Under the pieces are notes generated by a model. The model saw only the letters and a program-made list of their open reading frames with translations. It ran no database searches and was not told the origin of the DNA. A stretch of 64,000 nt of DNA from Actinernus sp. WN-2022. Lineage: Eukaryota > Cnidaria > Anthozoa > Actiniaria > Actinernidae. The stretch covers positions 76,536,861 to 76,600,860 of the forward strand of contig JAOWCC010000019.1 of NCBI GenBank assembly GCA_030867875.1, given 5' to 3'. The position numbers and the translations under genes were made by a program. Of this stretch, positions 56,126-64,000 are shown in pieces (within the stretch, counting starts at the first letter, position 1; every line of letters starts with the position of its first letter).

Positions 56126-57174
56126 TTAAAGAAATCAACAAAAACAAGATACATGTAAGGTATTTTTATTGCCAAATACTTTGGTAGAACTTGATATGTT
56201 CTTAATTACTGCAATGCCATCCTCAACCTACTAAACACAAGGAACTATGAAAAAATTATTGTACTAAGTTTAGAATTTTAAAAATTTGAAACCAGTATGA
56301 AAAATTGAAACCAGACATATGAAAAATTGAAGCCAGTATGAAAATTTGAAACTGGTATGAGAAATCTCATACCAATAGAAATTTGAAACCACAACATCTA
56401 CATACTTAGATGTATGATTTATCTTAGTTTCCATAATGTTTGTTTACTGGGATCTGTTCATTCAGATCACTTTTTAGATCGAATTTTACATTGTCAACAA
56501 AGCCAACAATGTGCTCACGTTCGTCCGTAGCTTAGTAACCAGGCACCTGTTGGAAGAGAGAGAACTGGACACTGAAAGTTTTGTGTTCGCTGAACGAAGA
56601 GTAGTTTGCTTTTTCGTCAGCTGTCTGTTGCTATCATGCCTAAAAGGATATCCGGAAGCCATCTATTGGAGAAAAACTTGTAACTCAAAGAGAGGTGGAA
56701 GATCTGTTTGACAAATTTGCTGTTAAAGTGCAAAGCTGCAAGGAATCATTGTGCCATTTAGCAATTGGTATTTATCGCTTGCGGAGGAACAAATATTCAC
56801 AACATAAACGGATCTGTTTGGGCCGAGCCACCAAACTTGCAAAAGCAATGGCCAGTGCTTACTTTCTTTTGGTTTTGGTGTAGTATTTATTATTACAGCT
56901 TAGTATTTCTTTTAAGTGTTAATTTATGGAAATTTCCGGACCTTTTGTTCGGTAGATGTTCTCGTAGATAAGCCGCACCCCCGATTTTAAACGAAGATTT
57001 CGGGTAAAAAGGTGCGGCTTATCCGTGAGTGAATACGGTATGTTGACAGTTAAGTTGAAAATTGCGAGTTAAATTGACAATTGCAAGTTAAGTTGACAAT
57101 TGCAAGTTAAGTTGACAATTGCAAGTTAAGTTGACTAATGTAATTGCAAGTTAAGTTGACAATTGCAAGTTAAG

Positions 57175-58639
57175 GTTACCGGATACCTTCAGGGTGCGTT
57201 TCCAGTCTAAATTATGTAGCGCCTCGAGGAAACATCGTAGATAAATCATTCATGTATCATTTTAAAGCTTATAAAATTGGCTACAAGAATACATAAAAAG
57301 TTTTGAGTTCTTTGAAAATCTCGAATTTTCCGCCATCCCGTTTCTCCGATCTAGTGAGATGGCTTTCAGAAGCTCCGACTCCGAAAATATTTTAAAGTTT
57401 AAAAATCTGTTTGCTTTGTCGCATTTCAGAGGAATCGTATTACAAAAGGGTGTCGGGGAATTTCAAAATTCGATTTAGTTCAAAAGTTATCATGCTTTCC
57501 GTGAAAAGGCGAAAAATAATCCGAGTAGATATGCGGGAAACGTCGTCAAGAGCTCTCTTTTTAGAATTTCCCAATTCCCCGACACCCTTTTGCAGCTGAG
57601 ATATCAATTGACATTTTGTAAAAATTTCGCACAAATCGAATAAATTCCTCTTGAGTGGGAGCTTTTTTAAAACTCTATTTTGGTTGAAAATCGAAAGCGA
57701 GAAAATAGCACTTCAAAAAAATATACCCGTCTGTCGTGCGTGAATCTGAAGCCCCGCCTCTCCAACAATTAGCAAGCTCTTGGCCAATCATTTCTCATCA
57801 CAGTTCAACTATCTGTCAAGATTTCCCGCCAATGTTGATTTCCGATCAAAGCTACGCGCCGCATCGAGAACATGTTTTTTTTGTGTGTGTGACTTGAAAA
57901 ATCGTAGCTGTATTAAAAGAGTCGTTTCCCAGGCTAGAAAAATGGGAAAGACAAAAAGACCTCGAGGGACAAAGCCAAGGTGAACACCTATAGAGACGCC
58001 TTTAATGCCAGCATAAGTTAGTAGAGGAGACAGCAATTTGCAGGCGTCTGAAACAGCACGGCAATAGCGAGATCGTGGTTCAACCGTTTCAGGGTCACCG
58101 TCAGACTTTGTTTTCTTGGAAACAAATATTCTCTCGGCTGGCTCTTATCAATTCTTCTTTATGTTCAGATGTGGACCACTCGGCACTCTGTCTGAAAGAA
58201 ACGCTTGTCGGGTTTTGCGAGGACTCCTATTTGGCTTTGTAATTATAGTCGTATGCATTGTTTGGCCTCGTTTTTCTTTTCTTTTTTCTTTGTTTTCCAA
58301 GCTAAGGACATCCTGCTTGCTTTTTGTAAGATATAAGGCCAACGACCGATGGAATTGTGGAATCGTGTGTGGAAAAACTTTTTTCAATAAACAAAAACAT
58401 TGGTATATGAAATGAATTTAATATGCTCTCCCCACACCGTCGTTACGGGCGAGTGAGCACTTGTCATGTGTTTATTGATCTGCTGTCAATCAAAAAGAAC
58501 CTTTTACTTAATTTCTCCGTCAATATATATTTTTTTTGAACAGAGTTTTTGGTATATGACACACTACTACTAAAACTACATTTCTGTGTGAAAACAATTT
58601 TTTCCCATCTTTTTCGTTTTGAAGGTATCCGGTAACCTT
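57175..58639. mobile_element. Element C, TTAA-flanked
   Basis: Ends GGTTACCGGATACCTTC (left, ~57175) and GAAGGTATCCGGTAACC (right, ~58639) are a perfect 17-bp inverted pair, with TTAA on both sides. This is a piggyBac/Kolobok-style target. It is inserted within the 'gttgacaattgcaagttaa' array of element A. Inside, 57438-57470 and 57564-57596 form another inverted pair around 'gggtgtcggggaatt'. No transposase. Confidence 0.8.
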
Positions 58640-59302
58640 AAGTTGACAATTGCTAGTTAAGTTGACTATTGCTAGTTAAGTTGACAATTGCAACTTAACT
58701 TGCGATTGTCAACTTAACGTGCAACTTATTTGGCAACTTAACTATCAGTAAATATTGTTGTGAGCATGAGCCGTCTGGGGCTCCATACTATCTAGCTTAT
58801 AAGCATGTGGTTTATATGTTTCACTTTCTAACCCCCACTGTACTTTACCATTGTCATGTAACCTCCTGTAAGTGGACACCTCCAGTAAGTGGACACCTCC
58901 AGTAAGTGGACACCTATGTGAGGTCCCAAGGGTACTGTGTGACTATTGTAACAAGGGCCACTTGGACAACAAGAAAAAAAACATTGCAGAATGGAAACAA
59001 AGCATTCCAACTTACAGATCCTAACTATTTTCTTCACTGAAAACACTCCGACTGAGTTACGCCCTTGTTGCACACATTAATACAGGGCCTAAAATTGCGA
59101 CCAATATGGTCCCCAATGCAACTGTCTTACAAAATCTTTAAAATGTCAATAAAAACAGATGAAATGTGGATCATCAACCATATACATAATGTACGTCATT
59201 ATAATGCTTGCATATTGTATTTCGGCCTGAAAATAATATTTATTAAATAATTAAAAAACATTACTGGACACTGGTGTACTTAAAACTTGTTTCATGTTTA
59301 CT

Positions 59303-59345
59303 TATTATAATTAATTATTATAATTAATTATTATAATTAATGTAA
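59303..59345. repeat. ATAATTAATT microsatellite
   Basis: Four copies of a ~12-bp AATTATTATAATT word directly upstream of the exon 3 acceptor region. Confidence 0.85.
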
Positions 59346-59395
59346 TTATTATTATATAATAATTATTCAGCTGAAAGGATTTTGATTTCTTTCAG

Positions 59396-59497
59396 GGATT
59401 TGAGCATTTACATTTACTGGAGACTCTCAATTTGTATTACAATAACATATCGTGGTTGCGGAACCTGAGTGGATTAAAACATTTGACAAATCTGAAG
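59396..59497 (+). CDS. CEP72: CEP72-like exon 3 (second LRR)
   Basis: Starts after TTTCAG and ends AAG/GTAGCT; exactly 34 codons. Encodes GFEHLHLLETLNLYYNNISW and LSGLKHLTNLK. The LExLNLYYNxIS string is a hallmark of CEP72's second repeat. Phase 0 on both sides, consistent with exon 2. Confidence 0.87.
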
Positions 59498-59670
59498 GTA
59501 GCTAATAGTCAATGTGGTTTCCTTATTTCCACTTAATTCCCATAATTTAAAATGTTTCTGAAGATTAAACATGAATTTACATGTACATGTAAATTTAAAT
59601 TATATATGAATGATATATGAATGATATATATATACAATGCAGATACAAACTTTCTTGCAACGTGTTCCAG

Positions 59671-59761
59671 GAACTAGACCTGCGGTTGAATCCTGTGACT
59701 AAGAACGAAGTAGACTATCGCCTGTATATTGTACACATGCTGCCGAACCTTAAGAGACTTG
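59671..59761 (+). CDS. CEP72: CEP72-like exon 4 (LRR cap)
   Basis: Starts after GTTCCAG and ends CTTG/GTAAGT. Encodes ELDLRLNPVTKNEVDYRLYI and VHMLPNLKRL, the LRR C-terminal cap of CEP72-type proteins (RLNPV...DYRL-VH-LP-L). Phase 0 in, phase 1 out. Intron 3 is 173 bp. Confidence 0.88.
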
Positions 59762-60475
59762 GTAAGTTACAGAATGTTCATTGATTATACATACATGTAT
59801 GTACTGTTATATATTATTGACAGCTGAAAGACAAGTTTTGTAGCTCGACACAACCGGAAAATAATTAGCATACAGTGTAGAAGATGTTAAGATTATGAAT
59901 AGAAGGTAATACATGTTTAAAAAATGAATAGTATTAAAATACAAAATAACCGGTTGTCGAGGGCCTGTTGTTTGTGCAAATTGTCAAAACTTTTTAATAC
60001 AGTGCAAACAAACGTTTTGGCAAAGCAAAATGTTGTTGAGCACTACCAAATATCAAAGATGCAGAAGAGCAGCTTAATGGAGGCCTCCAATGTTTTGTCA
60101 GATGCGACAATCCATTCTTCCATGACAGCCGACATCAAGTTGATCTCAGCAAATAAATGGATTCTTTGGGTTTCTATTTCATTTGATTGACTTAACTTGT
60201 GGTAAGTACTAAGTACATCTTGTACATCTCAAGTGCAAATGCGATTATCAACTGAAAAACAATCATAATAATTGCAAATTTAAATTACCAAATTATTTGG
60301 AAGAGCAAATTTTAAACCAATTTGTTTGGCCTAGTGCGAACAGGCCTAGTAATAACAAGATAACCATGAGAATAAATATTACGGTATTAATAAACAAAGG
60401 GAAACACATATTTATTTTTGAAGTAAAATGTCTGACTTCCTTCCTTAATCAAATTGTTTAAATGTATAACTTCAG
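59762..60475 (+). other. CEP72-like intron 4
   Basis: 714-bp GT-AG intron. An 88-codon frame at 59924-60190 has no recognised domain; nothing else is seen. Confidence 0.7.
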
Positions 60476-60537
60476 ATGACCGGTCAGTAAGGGACAGTGA
60501 AAGAAGAGCAGCTATCATGCATTTCACTACTGATCAG
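60476..60537 (+). CDS. CEP72: CEP72-like exon 5
   Basis: Starts after AACTTCAG and ends CAG/GTAAAA. With the carried base it encodes DDRSVRDSERRAAIMHFTTD, the conserved segment directly after the LRR cap in CEP72. Phase 1 in, phase 0 out. Confidence 0.87.
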
Positions 60538-60649
60538 GTAAAAAAATATGCATCTCTAACAGCCATATATTTTATCAAATTAATATTAAATGTTGATTTC
60601 CCAGTGTGACTTTCAAAAAATACTTTGAATTCTTTACTTTTTTGTTCAG

Positions 60650-60702
60650 ACCACAGGTTTTTCTGAGCATCCTCCTTTAAACCCGTCTATAGAGCATGAA
60701 AG
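60650..60702 (+). CDS. CEP72: CEP72-like exon 6 (probable)
   Basis: Starts after TTTGTTCAG and ends GAAAG/GTTAGT; 53 bp, phase 0 in, phase 2 out. Encodes TTGFSEHPPLNPSIEHE. The family is poorly conserved here, so the call rests on splice sites, frame and position 112 bp after exon 5. The next exon is not certain: a pyrimidine-rich acceptor at 63884 is followed by sequence that stops after 22 codons in the expected phase, so the true next exon may lie beyond the window. Confidence 0.65.
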
Positions 60703-61636
60703 GTTAGTAAAGGAGCTTTTAATTAATAACTCTACACAAGGTTGTCAACAGGATGGTCAGGGAAAATTAGAAATGGGAAGAATTGTAAACAATTAATTAA
60801 AGAAATATTTGGTGGAAATTAAAGTAACTAAAGGTAAAGTGAGAAAACAAATGGGGAAAATGTTCAAGACTCTGAGGATGTGTTTAATGTGACGTACTTT
60901 GAACAATTCCCACAATTTTCATACAATACAATATTACTGTAAACTAGAAACAAGGACCTACTTCGTTTGCCATTAGCAAAAACCTCTAAACACCAGGGAT
61001 CCTTTTATAGATTTTAATAATGGTGCCCAAACCTGGAATGTTCACCCAACCTAGCAGTCTTAGAAAAATGTCTGATCTCAACAAATTTTAACTGGAACTA
61101 TTTTTTTAAAGTAAACTTAAGGTAGATAGAACTACCCTTAAGGTACCTCTTTGTAAAATTTGCACAAGTTTTCCTAATATAATAATTGCAATTAATTAAT
61201 GTCTGTTTGTTATATACATGTAATAGGCCTTTTGCAATAGACAGTCACGTGACTTGTTGGCCCATAGTAACGCCATACTGGGTTGCAAGCTAACCAGCTC
61301 TCCCTTGACAACCAACAGAGATTGACTGAGCCGTGGTATCATAGCTGGACTTCGAAGCGTTTTTTCGTCTTACTTACTAAATTCATCTCGAAATAAGTCT
61401 TATACAGAACAAAAGTAAAGGTTGTTCTTTACTTTTGATCCGGTATTTTGACAAATATGCGGCGCAAAATAGAGTTTGGACGTTCAAACGAACTCACCTC
61501 GAATCTCAGGCATGGCAAACATGGCGGCCGCTAAACACAACTTAGTGAACTCTTTCGATTGCTTGTTTTAATGCTAGTGAATAATCGGTCAAACACAATA
61601 AGCTTTTGCTCAGGACTCAAAAGAATATTGGGGAGC

Positions 61637-61850
61637 AATTATAGAATACCCTGCAACTTGGATCATTAATAATTCATTTTCTCAAATTTTCATACAAACC
61701 TTCTAAAAACCAACCCTGAAATAATAAAAAAACCTAACCATTTTCGACTCCAAATCATTCATAGAACGACCCTACATACACCTGCACTATAATGGAGAAT
61801 TTAGCACAGTTTTCAAGTGATCTTTCAAAGTTGCGGGGTATTCTATAATC
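61637..61850. mobile_element. MITE copy 3 (diverged GATTGCAG family)
   Basis: Ends CAATTATAGAATACCCTGCA (61637) and inverse ...GGGGTATTCTATAATC (61850). The interior shares 'ttttctcaaattttcatacaaaccttct' and 'aaatcattcatagaacga' blocks with copies 1 and 2. Non-coding. Confidence 0.75.
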
Positions 61851-62559
61851 TAACCAATATGGAGTATGCCCGGGGAGTATGGGGATAAATACTGTTTACT
61901 CTAGGCGCTCGTTCATGTACTTAAATAAAATCCTGTGTTTAACTTTAATTAAGGCTATATTTAAGCTACGAAAATATTCATAAATGTTGTATTATTTAAA
62001 ATTAAATGTTCGTTTCCTTTGCCTTAACTTAGAAAAGGACAGGCTATGGCTAGCTACATGTACTTGAGGAGATGCAGAAATTATCTTAGAATATTATTTT
62101 AGTTTGATACTGAATCTGTGGGTGTTACATGTCCAGTTTTGAAGCAAAGAAAAATATCAGGACTTTGATAAGTTTTATATATCCCTACTTAGTCATTGGA
62201 GAGAATGTTATATATTTTGTTTCTTATTTTGCTATTAGCCAGTAACAGGCATACATTATTAACCACTCGCTATAAAATTTTAATAATATTAAAGGAACAC
62301 TGTCAATTAACCCAAAAATGATAAACATTCTCATGACTAAAGACAAAAAAAAGTACCCTGCAAGCAGAGGTTTCTCATCTCTCTGCCAGGCATGAGAGTA
62401 TGCAGTGTACTAGCCGAGAAAATTTGAGAAAATTTTGATAAAGGATGGCAAAGATTTGAGTGGATGAAAAATACTGCTTTTAAGAGAAATTTAGAGCAAC
62501 TTGAAATATGTTCACTGTAACCGAAATCAAGTTTATAGAGGCCCGGTTATTAGGGGGAG

Positions 62560-62735
62560 GTGGGGTGCTGTTATCCCTTATCCCTATATTTTTCAGGATA
62601 GTTAATCACTTATCCCTGAGATGCAGATGGCTGTTATCGATTATCCCGATGGACTTTGGTTATCCCTTATCCCTACTGTTTTCTGGTTTGTTATCCCTTA
62701 TCCCAGTCATTATTTTGCTAGTTATCCCCAATACC
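62560..62735. repeat. GTTATCCCTTATCCC repeats
   Basis: Five irregular copies of GTTATCCCTTATCCC-like words, spaced ~40 bp apart. Open frame here is repeat-driven. Confidence 0.7.
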
Positions 62736-63008
62736 CTAACCAGGCCTCTTCATAGAATTAGCTTTTGTAATCCACTTAGTCATCCTTTATTGAAAAATTT
62801 TGAAAACCATATCCGGGCATTCACATAGTATTACTCTTCGAATTCAGGGTGTTATCAGTAGTTTTGTTTTAAAGAAACTTGAAGATGCAATTCCAATGAC
62901 AGTGCCCCTTTGACATCCATTAGACCATGTAAAAGTATATATTAGATTAATAAACACTATCAGATATATTCCTTAATTTTTTGGTTTTATATGCCTTGCT
63001 TCTTCCTG

Positions 63009-63427
63009 GGGGTACTCCCATATATGGACTATACGGGGATGATCCACTGGACAGGGTATGGTTTTTCGAGTTTCTGGTCTTAGACAGGGTATCCATTTTC
63101 ACATTGACAGATCTTGAACAGGGTATGGTATTTATCACTTTTGACATGACATTTATCTGATGTAAACATCATACTCATACTCATTACCAGATATCGATTT
63201 GTAATCAGTTTATCCCTGACCTCTAAATAAAACAGTCGACTTTATAGACACTTCTTGTGGATTCTTGTTGTATTTTCGTCTTATAGAAGGGTATAAAATT
63301 TTAACACTTTGTCTTAAACAAGGTATGGAAATTTGAGGTTTTTTGTCTTAAACAGGGTAAGGGTTTCAGAGCCCCAGCGGCACACCATTACCCAACTTTG
63401 GGTAGAGTACCCCCCCCCCTCCCCGGG
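63009..63427. mobile_element. Poly-G/C-ended MITE
   Basis: Left end GGGGTACTCCCATATATGG; right end GGGTAGAGTACCCCCCCCCC...CCCCGGG, an inverted GAGTACCCC pair. TCCTG flanks both sides. The interior repeats 'acagggtatgg' four to five times. The ends resemble those of the element in BEL gag (32911-33519). Confidence 0.65.
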
Positions 63428-64000
63428 TCCTGACTGTATGAAGTATAATGATTGATATCCAGATTTACGATGCCTAATTTGCACTTAAAGAAAAACACCA
63501 AGTCTAAGTATTCCAACCAGTTAAGCTTAATTAATTTAACAATTAGATTAAATAAAATAAATTAAATTCTTAAGTTCTTTATCATTTTCTAGCATGTCAC
63601 TTTTTGAAACATTAGAGTTGATGTGTTTGCTGCAGGAAGCTTACAATATGTTTAATAAGTTCTCAATATTTCATGTCACCACACCAAACATAGGAAAAAT
63701 ATAGTTGAGAAAAACTGACTCCCTCTTTATAAATATTAAAGAAAAAGAGCTAGCCAGAAAACATACCGATTTACAGGTGCCAGAGCACTAACTGATTGCT
63801 ATATGGTTAATTATAGACACATGATAACACAAGACCAGTTCTTCAAAGTTAAATATTTTATTTATTTTTCATTTTTTCTTCTAGAACTTTCACAGTGCAA
63901 ATACAGAGCTTGGCCTTCCTGTATGTGGTCATATCGACCATTGCATTTTAATACTGACACTGTCACCATTCGTCAATGTTTCGTGTACTCTCCAAAGTTA

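Larger units (their letters stand above)
53263..56395. mobile_element. Inverted-arm element D
   Basis: GTTGTGGTTTCAAATTTTT at 53263 and the inverse TTTGAAACCACAAC at 56395. Each is followed inward by several 'ggtttcaatttttcatact' units or their complements (53300-53365; 56285-56365). So this too has subterminal repeats of about 19 bp. Target duplication unresolved. Confidence 0.65.
53044..57038. mobile_element. TIR element B, TA target duplication
   Basis: The left end CCGTATTCATTCACGGATAA (53044) and right end, its near-complement ending GAATACGG (57038), are inverted over about 28 bp (…GGATAAGC-GCAC…). Each end carries a second GATAAGCCGCACC word. TA on both sides fits a Tc1/mariner-type element. 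The 4-kb interior contains further elements and no intact transposase; a frame at 56511-56880 (QREVEDLFDKF region) is unrecognised. Confidence 0.75.
52983..58787. mobile_element. TIR element A, interrupted by two others
   Basis: Left end TACGGAGCCCCAAATGGTTC (52983) and the inverse ending GGGGCTCCATA at 58787 match over about 55 bp with few changes. CTATCT flanks both sides (52977-52982, 58788-58793). Just inside lie arrays of 'gttgacaattgcaagttaa' (57041-57175, 58640-58720). Without the insertions B (53044-57038) and C (57175-58639) the element would be only about 0.35 kb, essentially two ends with repeat arrays. Confidence 0.8.
52511..58938. mobile_element. Possible outermost element with GGACACCTCC arrays
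   Basis: 52511-52665 begins ACAGTTGAACCTCC and carries 'ggacacctcccgtaag' words. 58855-58938 carries three 'aagtggacacctccag' units and ends GGGTACTGT. The two blocks look like opposite ends of one element that later received 52983-58787. The inverted match between the ends is only short (ACAGT, then patchy), so this is tentative. Confidence 0.35.
52322..59395 (+). other. CEP72-like intron 2, packed with nested transposons
   Basis: A 7074-bp GT-AG intron, more than five times the next largest intron upstream. Almost all of it is accounted for by the nested elements listed at 52983-58787, 53044-57038, 53263-56395, 55103-56125 and 57175-58639, plus a possible outer element at 52511-58938. Unique sequence remains only near the two splice sites, with an AT microsatellite at 59303-59345. 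Confidence 0.75.
60703..63884 (+). other. CEP72-like intron 6 or downstream intron
   Basis: No gene. Contains the MITE at 61637-61850, the TTATCCC repeats at 62560-62735 and the poly-C-ended MITE at 63009-63427. The acceptor at 63884 (TTTTTTCTTCTAG) is plausible but unproven. Confidence 0.5.

Noticed and set aside
63885..64000. CEP72-like exon 7 after the acceptor at 63884
   Set aside because: In the phase required by exon 6 the frame stops after 22 codons, and no frame here resembles the family; left unannotated.

Overview
The window is eukaryotic, animal DNA. It is AT-rich, has spliced GT-AG exons and is dominated by transposable elements. The mix of animal-type LINEs, Ty3/gypsy and BEL/Pao LTR elements and many short foldback transposons, together with one animal centrosome gene, suggests an invertebrate. 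An anthozoan such as a stony coral is my best guess, but that is inference from repeat style and not proven by the sequence.

Only one host gene is recognised with confidence: a CEP72-like leucine-rich-repeat centrosomal protein on the + strand. Six exons lie between 50785 and 60702, and the gene runs off the right edge. Its second intron (52322-59395, about 7.1 kb) holds several DNA transposons nested inside one another. A short MITE with its own target duplication sits about 100 bp upstream of the start codon.

Left part (1-8500): broken and partly duplicated fragments of an unknown gene, one copy interrupted by a tRNA-derived SINE (the other copy preserves the empty site); a 21-bp minisatellite; then a complete, apparently young Ty3/gypsy element (3066-8498) with identical short LTRs and one intact 1601-residue Gag-Pol frame. 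Directly after its 5' LTR lie 13 bases perfectly complementary to bases inside the LTR. This is the arrangement expected for a self-primed retrotransposon (Tf1/sushi type) rather than a tRNA-primed one.

8500-13400 is non-coding with foldback elements. 13440-17305 is a broken LINE on the minus strand. It is split by a 1296-bp element (14369-15664) with near-perfect inverted ends, 11-bp repeat arrays just inside them and a perfect 9-bp target duplication. 17300-22660 is non-coding with many foldbacks, including a perfect 178-bp hairpin with 7-bp target duplications. 22660-28550 is minisatellite territory invaded by LINE fragments.

32596-43085 is a dead BEL/Pao element carrying an in-frame stop, frameshifts and two foreign insertions: a poly-G-ended MITE and a ~3.5-kb composite element with TIRs, exon-like ORFs and a 122-bp tandem array that is itself split by a LINE. 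43090-46000 is non-coding apart from nested palindromes. 46030-49990 holds two more LINE remnants, one with a 144-bp in-frame tandem duplication. The rest is the CEP72-like gene and its introns.
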